From positions 62,001 through 126,000 of the IMG/VR virus record IMGVR_UViG_3300027754_003437: a DNA stretch of 64,000 bases; one strand, written 5' to 3'. The notes under the pieces were generated by a model. The model had not been told where the DNA came from. It made no database searches and saw only the letters and a program-made list of their open reading frames with translations. The translations under genes and the position numbers were made by a program. Below are positions 49,901-56,062 of the stretch, piece by piece (within the stretch, counting starts at the first letter, position 1; each line of letters begins with the position of its first letter). This DNA comes from a virus.

Positions 49901-52144
49901 CACACCATCTATATCGTATACGTTGTATAACGGTGCCTGTTGTACACTGATTTTTTGTTGTGCTTCAATCCAGGCAGTTCCATCAAACCAGAATGTTAGT
50001 CCGGCAATGGTGTCACCATCTATACACACAGTGGACTCATCTAGTTGAACTGCACCATCAGTGGCTTCGGTCAACACAATAATTGGTTGTGTAATCAACG
50101 GAGGCACAGTGTCAGGCGTTGCAAAACTTACTACATAAATTTTATCACGTACATTTAAATCTTCGTCTGCGGCAAAAATAACTCGTGAGCCTTCTACCAG
50201 GGTATAACCGTCAGTTGTGTAACCAGTAGATCCCTCCACATTTGAAAACGCATCAGTTTCAGTAAAGTCAATGATATCCACCGGTGCTTTACCACGGGTT
50301 CCCATGTTCCATAGTCGTATGCCTGGACGAAATTGTATGATTGGTCTCTTGGCACGGAAATTGTTGTCAATGTCTGCGGCTGTGTTATTATATGTGGCTG
50401 TGGCATTGATCACATCGATATGAAACCAACGATTGCTTCTTGTCCAGGCATTTAGATCCTTGCTGGCGCGACTGATGGTTAGATAATCTATATCTGCTGG
50501 CTCCACAGCAATGGTACTGTCAGTATAATCAGTTGCATAACTTTCGTACACTGCAAAATTTTCAACAGGCAACAATTCAATTGCAGTACCTACTCCACTT
50601 ACATAATATTCATGATTGCTAACCGCAATTGCATTCATAGTACCTGTGCCAGTTTGTAGTGTCACTGCTGGACCATTGGGTACTGCACTCACAGTAAATT
50701 TCAGTCCGTTGACCGCAATGGATCTCACATAGTAAGTTGTGCCTGGTTCGAGACCTCCAAGGGTTGTGGCTAAAAACACAACTCCTTGCCCAACATACAA
50801 GTAGGTTGCATTGTAATAAGTGATATAGTTTGTGCCGGCTTCTGTAGCAGTACATTGGAAAGTGCTTGTGCCTGATCCATAACTAGCAGGCACAACATCT
50901 CCAGTGAATCGTACTTTGAGACCATTGGTAAACGCTACTCCATTGGGACTGGTGTATGTTTCTTGACCAATGATACTGTCAACATCGAGCGTGCTACTGT
51001 TGCCCGGCTCAACCAAAAGAATACGACCAAAAATTTCTGAATTGGTTCCAGACTGATAGTACAATGTATCTTGTACCGCACTCAACAATGGAATACTGCG
51101 AATAACGCCAGCCGGATCTTTGTACCATTGAGTATTACTGTAAACTGTGCCGTAACTGGTGATCCATTTTTCCAGGCTGTTGATTGTTGCAATTTCTGCC
51201 AGTTGTAGGTAAACCACACTGTCAACAGTGACATAGGTAATTTGATATTTTTGTGTGAGTGCAGGGTTGTCAATAAAAATCAACGTGCGATTGTTTAAAT
51301 TGGTTACACCATCGATGCCGCCTGTTGCAACAACAAAATCAATCAATGGTTGTCCGTTAATATCATTGTAAGCCAATTCAGTTACCAAATCAATGGTGCC
51401 AATACTGGTTAGATTGTAATAAAAACTTTGTGCATCCTTTAGTGGAGCATTAAAAATCACAGTACCTGATGTTTCACCGTTGTTGGCCACTCCGTAAACA
51501 TCTCTACTGCTAATGTTTGGAGTGGCAGGTATTGTACCTGATATACCTGGTGCTGACTGTATCCAAAATTCATCTGATACTTGGAACGTGTAACTGCCGC
51601 CACGCACCAATTCAATCACAGGATTGTTGCCATTGACGCCTGAAAAATTGTAAGCACTGTTGTTGGTGGTTACTACAAAATTGTCTGTGGTGGAAATACC
51701 AGCAGATGCCACATCAACTGCGGCTAGACCGCCAGGAATCCAATAGTATTGGCTGAAATTTATAAATGCATCAAAATCAACAAACGGATCCCAGGTATAA
51801 TATTCACTTGAATATAATCTGTCTGGGCGGCCACCGTTGCCGCCTTGGAAACTTACTGCATCATTCAATCCAGGATAGGTAATGGCATTTTTGATAGTAT
51901 CAGTATCAGGCACCAGACTGACCACGCCTGGCTCAAGTTGATAGTCTGCCCGTGTTTTTGTGGGTTCAACCACATACTTGTCGTTGGGGTTTACACCTGG
52001 GCCAACTGTACGACCAATAAAACCTTGTGTTTTTCTAAAGTTAGGCTCTTGGATCAGTTGATCAAGAGTGGCGGCCAAAAATTGTTTGTTGGCATCGGTC
52101 TGAAAAATTTCAGGAAGAAAATCTACGCTACGTGTGTTGGCCAT
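37955..52144 (-). CDS. Giant virion structural protein, 4729 residues (probable baseplate/tail)
   Basis: A single open frame of 14.2 kb. The N-terminus (SVDFLPEIFQTDANKQFLAA, RTVGPGVNPNDKY, LYSSEYYTWDPFVDFD) belongs to the large structural proteins of T4-like aquatic phages. Its place right after gp6 corresponds to T4 gene 7. The middle (about 2200-3000) has FG-GAP-like beta-propeller repeats (YIGAPGLNSVHAY, LVGTPYITIDG, VVGAPRGT, MAGAPKND). Later parts hold two GGSGYTEPPVVIITG/NAGSGYGQTPTITFDG modules, and two copies of an AIGA...TGAGSGTG module. The C-terminus has more beta modules. No internal stop, intein or frameshift is visible. Probably a long periphery of the baseplate or a fibre; may bind host surface sugars. 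Confidence 0.75.
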   Translation of the reverse strand: MANTRSVDFLPEIFQTDANKQFLAATLDQLIQEPNFRKTQGFIGRTVGPGVNPNDKYVVEPTKTRADYQLEPGVVSLVPDTDTIKNAITYPGLNDAVSFQGGNGGRPDRLYSSEYYTWDPFVDFDAFINFSQYYWIPGGLAAVDVASAGISTTDNFVVTTNNSAYNFSGVNGNNPVIELVRGGSYTFQVSDEFWIQSAPGISGTIPATPNISSRDVYGVANNGETSGTVIFNAPLKDAQSFYYNLTSIGTIDLVTELAYNDINGQPLIDFVVATGGIDGVTNLNNRTLIFIDNPALTQKYQITYVTVDSVVYLQLAEIATINSLEKWITSYGTVYSNTQWYKDPAGVIRSIPLLSAVQDTLYYQSGTNSEIFGRILLVEPGNSSTLDVDSIIGQETYTSPNGVAFTNGLKVRFTGDVVPASYGSGTSTFQCTATEAGTNYITYYNATYLYVGQGVVFLATTLGGLEPGTTYYVRSIAVNGLKFTVSAVPNGPAVTLQTGTGTMNAIAVSNHEYYVSGVGTAIELLPVENFAVYESYATDYTDSTIAVEPADIDYLTISRASKDLNAWTRSNRWFHIDVINATATYNNTAADIDNNFRAKRPIIQFRPGIRLWNMGTRGKAPVDIIDFTETDAFSNVEGSTGYTTDGYTLVEGSRVIFAADEDLNVRDKIYVVSFATPDTVPPLITQPIIVLTEATDGAVQLDESTVCIDGDTIAGLTFWFDGTAWIEAQQKISVQQAPLYNVYDIDGVSFGDRVKYQSSDFVGSKLFSYAVGDTTILDTVLQFPLQYLNINNVGDILFDNNLYVDTFTYTIDNVSTATPISSGAAREYEDRVTYYKLIGWQTAVVEQQIYQQFKFTYTGQSLKLDIAVTSQTVIAVPVIKIYVGSVFIDPSTYTYTVGTNSTVITLTNTYLPTDIIEVLALSDQTSTVGFYQVPDNLQSNPLNANSPAFTLGTIRTHYETICENLLDLTGPINGSNNSRDLGNIVPYGLEILQQSAPLTLAGYFMRSPSYNIFASLQYNSREYTKFKAQMLDAVLTQNNIAFKTTATILDQAIQDITLGKLETQPFYWSDMIPQGVTSYSNTYTVGLTTRATFDTVQVYNYTSANYLGLCVYLNDEILTRDLEYVVATDGPRLTISATLAVGDTVTINEYSATYGNFVPNTPSKMGLYPKYEPEITTLVTSNGTGEFIIGHDGSETPVFGDIRDQVLLEFETRIYNNIKQDGNPVPLTIENVLPGQFRDTGYTFEEINNIFAEDLLSYCGWNKLNYKEQTFSATNEFTWNYSGTTNRLNNENLLGAWRGIYRYFYDTQQPEYTPWEMLGLEIEPTWWQDRYGPAPYTADNLVLWDDLEAGLVADPVVPYYKPNYARPGLTSVIPTGGEGELLSPQNSVVGGVPLNQNVSARYQKSWAIGDGGPVEASWWNSSSYPFSVMHVLAVTRPAEFFALFADRDLYKFDTDYNQYLYNQRYRLDANGIEVYGNDVSKASYINWIVDYNRQTGINSTDLLTADLAALDVRLCYRMASYSDKQYVKLVTEKSSPNSTNTTLTIPDESYNILLYKNQPFDQIRYSSVAVQKVDGGGYAVFGYGTTQPYFEILQSQAVGKLQEYSAGGITVLVPTFYSDNVTQVPYGFVFVNETAVSDFLLSYGKLLETQGLTFTDRANGYTLDWPRMVTEFLYWSQQGWGTNAIINLNPLAGGLTVTRPGAVVDSIVTETSENLLLDQNSNEIPTRSLNVVRLGNTFTIQPLTTQSISYINLRFTNYEHMMVLNNKSVFGDLIYNPVTGARQSRLTLVAVTTSDWNGSVDTPGFILNQDNVQEWTGLRTYSKGEIVKYKNVYWSALTIVQPSVKFDFNTWTQSDYTQIELGLLPNLANKADQLANSYNINAANIETDNDLLSYGLIGFKPRQYLAALNLDDVSQVNVYRQFLGTKGTRLATDLFKSANLGKEAADYTIYENWAVQRATYGANANRSFVELRLNRALLSANPSLVQVVVPQQASAADQQIYLTDVWRSSYKLTSTDILPTTTELPTDIGLPTAGYVSLDDTDITVFDITNTESLAANIDSIQVGTSIWVAKINDYDWNIYRAQAVPGQIQHVCDNLNGTSRVIFNDQHGLTTGDKLIIKFFDSEINGVYQVLSVPNLDTVNIAFAFTSNRAVANGTGIGFTLQTMRVAQASDVDSLPYALNILPGAKVWVDDNGDGLWEVLQKNDVFSSIVALNPVLLDAGEQYGASVAQARNKLAAFVGSPNYGFYTGTSKGAIYVYVKSYSDQYTPVSPLGTGDAILTLDATGVRGYGNAIDFGNQSWAVAGASASLGSGSQANNGYACVIYRDPTLGVPGSIPFGQWQLLTQPAAYGTLLTGAGEFGYSVAMSLDERWMYIGAPGLNSVHAYGYVDWQNQVIKTIADGVTTAYTINDTIQINNDYQLKVTLNGQIQTVGTDYTISGSFGTVTFASAPGNTIAGSFVPGATYTILTLGTTDFTAIGASSNTVGVEFVATGAGSGTGTAVAQLLIEFARYNSFQIPYSAATYNLAGTSSSLPGLFTATNIYSFSIEVNGALLRPNIDYTFAGTTVTFTGSYISSDIIIVRANGYFEYTNTLTVAGLGASDRFGHSISCTTDGRQVLVGTPYITIDGNVEAGQVYVFDRNVQRFICNSNSSSTNFTVLGSAPTAPVSVIVNNEFYINQTDSVIDAPNSFTVSGNTITILGDLKVGDVVEIETNQFNLLQTVSQNTVANFSNFGQAVEICDNNCSLYVGEPQSSQQIFKGGVVERFVNQSRVYGTITATVANPTFTVGNTIRVNNMDVVLTGTTVASLANAINSTVPNVLATVSTAGYLTINVKNSAAAAPFNKVQVAPGSVGTAFTTLGFDTFAWTQLITSPYPVEYAAFGSAISVNDNAINLVVGAPRGTLYLETIFDDGTTYFDAGSTIFFSVIVQSGAIYTFDYLPSSTLTVTNPGKFVFGQQINNSQVQSYDTFGAAVNYTSGVLMAGAPKNDSGDSTANFGAVFVFENPTGSPAWSVAEIEQPTVDIRLLNSVFFYDRITSARTQFLDFINPLQGKILGAARANIDYVGAVDPAAYNTGPSNLKGTTWFADHVGEIWWDISTVRFIDPNQDSVVYASRRWAQLFPGSEVDVYQWIQSTTPPSAYTGEGTPLNTASYTVNTNLSQDGTFATYYYFWVRGITVTATQLGKTLPASTVASYIADPRASGIAYLAPINASTVALYNSADYIEASDTIINIEYDREYTNDNVHVEYELIPQDRADGFLSDSLYRKLQDSLCGVDTFGNKVPDPNLNPAERYGVQFRPRQSMFVNRFAALKNYLKRANTVLAQYPISESRSFNLLNSSAPIPPQTEIVDSVSVTNWNLQVANLEILGFQTPFWSNTSGSIPLGYKYLVTTDSSNNGLWTVYTVELSDTQANTRVLKLTQVQGYNTPDYWSYINWYRPGYNASTKVVAEVATYSALTTLILPVGSSVKVTANAQGKFEIYLLTDLGFERVALQDGTIEFSAELYDYALGRFGFDVEVFDAQYFDQEPVIETRKIIQAINEELLIDDLAIQRNKALVLMFNFVLSEFSAPEWLVKTSLIDVDHRIRQLIPYQNYIIDNQEFVSDYIQEVKPYHVSIREFNLKYTGADEFFGDLTDFDLPAYYNTTLEIAKFTSPILLPYNHGNAFNSPTNTQSDLPATSTLWSTWPYNQWYSNYLLILDSVEIIDGGSGYTEPPVVIITGDATEPAEATAVISSLGRVVAVNVTNAGSGYGQTPTITFDGGNGTEARAYAIMTNDLVRSFRTVIKYDRFQYFSDVLTWSPNGTYLSGMLVRYDDRVWSATPTDSTAVVGPEFNLEDWTVVPARTLTGVDRTMGYYVPGVNQPGLELPLLIDGVDYPGVQVYGDYFLRDPLSIDATYSSEFTDTTLGELPTDINVDGGQFIGLYEGHSPEELINGAEFDTLDFRVYTRPGADWNRDGHGFQWSIIRYTYDPAIETAYSWAGTVEHPVQVLISNITTGLDLALDIDYTVDWINQTVSLLTLTSGDQFQINVFELGGGSQLYRANYIGGDIGETVVVPVNTAEIVSIAVFVNGENVDSVTWQPYVDSANWNILDSYGKLDIVNNSGIYYRALQNVPVGINITNVLYWFAFVPTLESLVDFGTDYGATDGIAMVIFGTNTVDAGYFVIGKSYTITTVGTTNWTAIGAASGTVGVSFVATGAGSGTGQASTAYSWSTPQVQYQVADANMVSNKIIVLTNSVQGSNSANAVITRNGLRLRPPAGIEWIGDDSSVSFGLPQRGNYSQSAINANSDVNVWIDNILQVQNVGSTQGNYAVTAWTGNNTPGRQVVFFTPPPSGARILIAVNTQADYAIVGNQAQISATVNLNDVFAVTTWNDTSQQWPLTLVFQGPVTEGLTLTEGYDTTVYDAASVSDTPGSYDYSVGTTISVNNFYLERSLNEASRLWATLNGNRLFEGIDYTVEGDYLIYSGGVIGTTDIMVIEEYTNSVVPDAMAFRIFQDMRGVQATYRITEATTTTLAQDLSSTASIAYVTNAGQLSEPDLDPVRKTGIFGVVTIDGERVMYRARDIVANVISGLMRGTAGTAAADHSAGTDIYDTGRGNLLPSQFQDYIVSDTSTGDDSTTTFYAPSILFEDFLDSSSETPAIEVYVGGQRQYAYSDTTAESRYRYFVTDYDPLAVEFIVDTNVFPPLLPPAAGVEVTILVRQGVTWYAPGDGTASDGIALQDTQTQAARFLRGL
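39540..39690 (-). repeat. AIGA...TGAGSGTG module, copy 2 (near C-terminal third)
   Basis: Encodes KSYTITTVGTTNWTAIGAAS followed by GVSFVATGAGSGTGQA. It is a close relative of the module at 44642-44795 in the same gene. Both include the pattern GTTxxTAIGA...VGVxFVATGAGSGTG. Confidence 0.75.
44642..44795 (-). repeat. AIGA...TGAGSGTG module, copy 1 (middle)
   Basis: Encodes ATYTILTLGTTDFTAIGASS followed by GVEFVATGAGSGTGTA. It interrupts a strand-rich phrase (TFASAPGNTIAGSF) within the beta-propeller region. Such modules are familiar as insertions in phage structural proteins. Confidence 0.75.
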
Positions 52145-55100
52145 TAAATTACTCCGCTACCAGGTGCGGTACGTAAGTTAGTACTGGTCAATGCTTCAAT
52201 AACTTCAATGTTGTTGATTGTGGCACCATTTACAAATATTTCATTTGGTGCTGAACGAATCTCGTATAGATCGCCAAAGTACTTTTGGCTGTTGAGTGGT
52301 ACCAAAACCACTGAACTAACAATTGTTCCAAGTTCTCTGTGTAGGTATGCGGCAAGTTCTGAGAAGTAGAAGGTGTCCCCAAAGTTCCACTTGTCAATTG
52401 AAAAGTATGTGTTCATTGCAGTAACTACACTGCTTTTGATTTCACTGGTACTAGCAGTTGATCCTTGTGCCCGAATCACTTTGATTGTGGCACGTAATTC
52501 TTGTGCGGCTTTTTGGCCAAACAAGGGTTTGAATATCACTGAATTTAAAATAATATTGTCACTCAACATTTTGTAATTTTGTAGGCCTTGGTATTCAGTT
52601 GACAACTCATCAATAGTGGGCACATCAGGTTCTACTACAGTACCTGTTGTATCACGAATCCAGTTTTGATAAGCAGTATAATAACTCAATGTAACAACAT
52701 ACAAGTCAATGATGTTGGTTGTGCCTGGGTCAATACGTGAAGTCAAAGGTGCGTTGTGACGATATTGGAAATACAATGCTTGACGACCAGTTCTGGCAAT
52801 CCATTCATCAGTGACGTCAACCAAGGTTCTTGTTCCTATGTAATTCACTGACAACTGATAGAAAGCCTCTTGCTCGTAGGCATAAAATACTTGGCCCGGA
52901 GTCCAAGCACTTTTTTGCAATTCAATCTCGTCAAGGGTGCCATAGTCACTGGTCACCACACCTGGCTCTACCAACAGGTAGCGTTGCAGGTTATCAAAGT
53001 CCACAGTCTTTTGGAGATAGATATATTTTTGTGTGGAGTTTACAGTTGGTGCAACAATCTCACTAAAGAAGTCTGGATTATCAGGCACACCATCATTGTC
53101 ACTGTCTCGATATCCTACCAGGACCTGGAAGTCATCAACATAGCCGTCGCTCTCTACAGGCTGTCCAATAATGGTCATGTAGATATCACCAGACAAGTGA
53201 TCTGTGGAATCTGGCTGAGTATTCACTGCCAGCACATTGATAAAGTCTTTGATCACTGTGCCTGTGCGGCTGTCATAAATTTGTCCACCATCATAGTAGA
53301 AGAATCGTGTTTGTAACACTGATCCAAATGAGTATGCAAGTCCACGAAAGGTCACTGTATAGTTTTGATTTTGTACAACAAATTGTATCAACCAGGATGC
53401 ATCCTGATTAGTGCCTGATGTGTTGCCGGCATACGCCTGACTCCAGGTCGAATCCTGTGCTAGGTTGGTGCTGGTAATTAGATACCAAGTATTAGGTGTG
53501 CCAGTAATGTCGCCGTTGTTGTCATACCCCAAGCCAAAATTTCGATTCAACAAAATTTGTTCGGCAATACTTTGTTCTATACTCACCGGTAAGTCAGTGA
53601 CAAATAACGGAATAATAGTGTCAACCAGTGCGCCTGTGGGCACAAAATTATTGAGTGCCACAGGGCCTGCACCAGAAGGCAAGTTGCCAAGGCCGTTGTT
53701 GTAGCCCGACCCTTCAATACTGATTGGGCTGGCCCAAATTTCCAATGTCTGATCTGTTGAAGTTGGTGTACCCTGTTGTAACTTGTTGTTTTTATCAAAA
53801 TAGTAACCAGTGGGCGGTACAAACTTAATCAAGCTTCCCACAGCCACATATTTGAATGCTGTGGTTGTGGTTGTGCCTACCGGAATAGGTGAGCCCGTGG
53901 GCCAGGCAGTTGAATAAACTGCATTTTTAAAGTATCCAGTAGTTTCGTTAGCCAGTGTAGTACTTTGTGTCCAACTTGCGTCAGTGACCCAGGTTGTGCC
54001 GCCATATGTGGGCAATGAAGTGTCTGTGACTCTTGGGAAGTTTTCATAATAAAACTGGCGCATGGTGTTTGCACCAATGGCCGGCTGAACTTGATTGGTA
54101 GTGAAATCAGCAATCTCATTGCGATTGGTCCAGGAGAACAAGATAGTGGGAAGAATGTTTTGTTCCCACAAGCCGCCGTCGCTGCCAAAACTGTTGGTGC
54201 TGGAATACTTGCCTGTGTTGTCAACCAAGTCAAGGTAACGACTTGTGCCAATTGATGCACGATTTAGGGCCTTGCTTTTGACAATTGAGTTGTATTGTGT
54301 GTATGGAAAGAGGTTGTAATCTTCTCCGTTGACCATACGGTCTTGTGTGTAATAGCGGGCAGGAGCACGTTGTTTGATAGCATCAATAGTTTCACGTGCT
54401 TGACTGTTTGAAACAGGTTGAGTAATGCCACAAGTGAATGTCAGTGTTTCAAGATTGCCAGCACGACTGATATAACTGATTGGAATTTGTACGGCCTGCA
54501 TTTCTGCAGGATTAATGATGTATTGTAAACCGTTTGATGCACGAACATAAGCACGGAATGTGCCTACTGGAATTTCTGAGAACACACCATCGCCAAACAC
54601 CATGGTAATTTGGTCGTTGGTTCTTGATGTAACAGTATAGATAGGACGAAGGGTGGTGCCCACTTGCTCGGCACCAGCAGAGTAAATGTTTTCAGTATAT
54701 GCCCATTCGCGATTGATGTTGCCCACGTTGTCTAACTGGAACAACCAACGATCTTCATTGTTGACGCCTTCAATGTTGATGTTTACAGTACGGTTGCTGA
54801 CTTTTTCAGCCAAGTTAAAGTCTTGGTTCTGTAACACGCCTTGTTTGAACATAAAGAAGTAACCAGTGTTGGCTGATTGAAATCCCAGGCTGTCGTTACG
54901 GAACAAGATGTTGAATGGTTGATTGGCCTGTGGCGGCGGCTCGTACACGTAAGTTTCGCCTACTGATGTGGATGTCATGGCTTCAAATGGCATGTTCACA
55001 CCGTCTACTGTGGCAGTATACGGTACCACTGGCAAATATCCCGGCACTAGATTGATACCATACTCGCTGGTAACTACACCTAATATAGTTTGTTTGTTGC

Positions 55101-55620
55101 CAGGTCGTCCGACTTTTTGTGTATCAACCAAACTGGCATTGATAACTGTGGTGAATTGTTCTTGCCAGTCTGGATTGGTTTGGTCAGCCCAGTTGATTGT
55201 GAAATTTGCTAAATTTACGCCTTGGTAGTCCACAACGTTTTCTGTTGTGGTAACTGAAAATACTTTGAGTAGCCCTTGTGCGGCAACGTTGCGTTTGGCA
55301 GTGTAACTGACCAAGTTGGCCAGGCGTACCACTGAATCACGACGTTCTGCCGTGTCCATGTAGTTTTCTCTAGTGTTTAGATCTGTACGGAAGGCCAGTG
55401 CCTGTCCCATGAACGCAATAACGTCTAATAGAGCAATGTATTCTGACGATTCAATGTAGTCATTGAATGTTTCTGGGTAGTACAAACGCAGGTAATCAAC
55501 AAAACTTTTGCGCAGAGTTTCAAAATCATAACTTTGAAAATCGGCTTCGCGATAGGTTTGATAGATTTGTTTCCAATCTTCTACGCCAAATATCGCTGTT
55601 TGTCTAGTTGTTTTTGCCAT
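52144..55620 (-). CDS. gp6: Baseplate wedge protein, T4 gp6-like (baseplate J family)
   Basis: 1158 residues, longer than T4 gp6 (660). The N-terminal part (SYDFETLRKSFVDYLRLYYP, NDYIESSEYIALLDVIAFMG, NTRENYMDTAERRDSVVRLA) is the classic gp6/baseplate J start. The central MVFGDGVFSEIPVGTFRAYVR and APARYYTQDRMVNGEDYN are the family's conserved core. The added middle and C-terminal regions (about 480-900) are beta-rich. gp6 forms the inner ring of the baseplate wedges and changes shape at sheath contraction. It shares a base with the start of the giant protein (TAATG). Late-type CATAAATA lies 20-27 bases before its start. Confidence 0.9.
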   Translation of the reverse strand: MAKTTRQTAIFGVEDWKQIYQTYREADFQSYDFETLRKSFVDYLRLYYPETFNDYIESSEYIALLDVIAFMGQALAFRTDLNTRENYMDTAERRDSVVRLANLVSYTAKRNVAAQGLLKVFSVTTTENVVDYQGVNLANFTINWADQTNPDWQEQFTTVINASLVDTQKVGRPGNKQTILGVVTSEYGINLVPGYLPVVPYTATVDGVNMPFEAMTSTSVGETYVYEPPPQANQPFNILFRNDSLGFQSANTGYFFMFKQGVLQNQDFNLAEKVSNRTVNINIEGVNNEDRWLFQLDNVGNINREWAYTENIYSAGAEQVGTTLRPIYTVTSRTNDQITMVFGDGVFSEIPVGTFRAYVRASNGLQYIINPAEMQAVQIPISYISRAGNLETLTFTCGITQPVSNSQARETIDAIKQRAPARYYTQDRMVNGEDYNLFPYTQYNSIVKSKALNRASIGTSRYLDLVDNTGKYSSTNSFGSDGGLWEQNILPTILFSWTNRNEIADFTTNQVQPAIGANTMRQFYYENFPRVTDTSLPTYGGTTWVTDASWTQSTTLANETTGYFKNAVYSTAWPTGSPIPVGTTTTTAFKYVAVGSLIKFVPPTGYYFDKNNKLQQGTPTSTDQTLEIWASPISIEGSGYNNGLGNLPSGAGPVALNNFVPTGALVDTIIPLFVTDLPVSIEQSIAEQILLNRNFGLGYDNNGDITGTPNTWYLITSTNLAQDSTWSQAYAGNTSGTNQDASWLIQFVVQNQNYTVTFRGLAYSFGSVLQTRFFYYDGGQIYDSRTGTVIKDFINVLAVNTQPDSTDHLSGDIYMTIIGQPVESDGYVDDFQVLVGYRDSDNDGVPDNPDFFSEIVAPTVNSTQKYIYLQKTVDFDNLQRYLLVEPGVVTSDYGTLDEIELQKSAWTPGQVFYAYEQEAFYQLSVNYIGTRTLVDVTDEWIARTGRQALYFQYRHNAPLTSRIDPGTTNIIDLYVVTLSYYTAYQNWIRDTTGTVVEPDVPTIDELSTEYQGLQNYKMLSDNIILNSVIFKPLFGQKAAQELRATIKVIRAQGSTASTSEIKSSVVTAMNTYFSIDKWNFGDTFYFSELAAYLHRELGTIVSSVVLVPLNSQKYFGDLYEIRSAPNEIFVNGATINNIEVIEALTSTNLRTAPGSGVI

Positions 55621-55639
55621 TGTACTGAGCCTCTTCTTT

Positions 55640-55647
55640 TATTTATG
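55640..55647 (-). promoter_or_regulatory. Late-promoter-like box CATAAATA before gp6
   Basis: CATAAATA on the minus strand, 19 bases before the gp6 ATG at 55620, in the 47-base gap after gp25. It fits the NATAAATA form described, to my recollection, for late promoters of T4-like phages. Confidence 0.6.
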
Positions 55648-55667
55648 GAAGTTAAAAACCGCTCAGT

Positions 55668-56045
55668 TTATACGTATGATGCTGAACGTTGTTCTAAATT
55701 AAAGAAAATACTCAGCCTTTGTGCTTCTGTGCTAGGCACCACTGCCAGTTGAATTTCAAGTAGTATGCCATTCTCTTGTGGATATACCTGTGTGTCACTG
55801 ATGTAGATTCTTGGATCGCCGCCGGCCACTCGTTGAATCTCTGTCACTATGTTGGTTTGCAAGTCTTCCAATTGATTCTCAAACAAGAAGTCCCACAAGG
55901 TAGTTCCGTACGCGGGGCGACCGGGCAGTTGCCCTTGACGTATATTAAATGCGTTTAGCAGGTCGCGTTTGATCAACTCAAAGTCCGTGAGAGTGAACTT
56001 TTTGTATTGTTTTTGTGTGTTGAATCCAATGAATGTTTGTGCCAT
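55668..56045 (-). CDS. gp25: Baseplate wedge protein, T4 gp25-like
   Basis: 125 residues, typical for gp25 (132 in T4). The conserved block is present: IKRDLLNAFNIRQGQLPGRP, followed by GTTLWDFLFENQ and a C-terminal strand pair (GILLEIQLAVVP). gp25 resembles an inactive lysozyme-like fold that joins gp6 and gp53 in the wedge. Located directly upstream of gp6 as in several T4-like genomes. CATAAATA lies only four bases before its ATG. Confidence 0.9.
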   Translation of the reverse strand: MAQTFIGFNTQKQYKKFTLTDFELIKRDLLNAFNIRQGQLPGRPAYGTTLWDFLFENQLEDLQTNIVTEIQRVAGGDPRIYISDTQVYPQENGILLEIQLAVVPSTEAQRLSIFFNLEQRSASYV

Positions 56046-56049
56046 GTGG

Positions 56050-56057
56050 TATTTATG
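56050..56057 (-). promoter_or_regulatory. Late-promoter-like box CATAAATA before gp25
   Basis: CATAAATA on the minus strand ends four bases before the gp25 ATG, inside the 17-base gap after the 621-residue gene. If used, the message would start at or near the ATG (leaderless); otherwise the match may be chance. Confidence 0.4.
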
Positions 56058-56062
56058 GGTGC

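Noticed and set aside
37955-52144. Giant frame as an assembly artefact or a fusion of several genes
   Set aside because: There is no internal stop, no loss of coding pattern and no abrupt composition change, and its N-terminus matches known large phage structural proteins. A single long gene is the simpler reading, although processing cannot be excluded.
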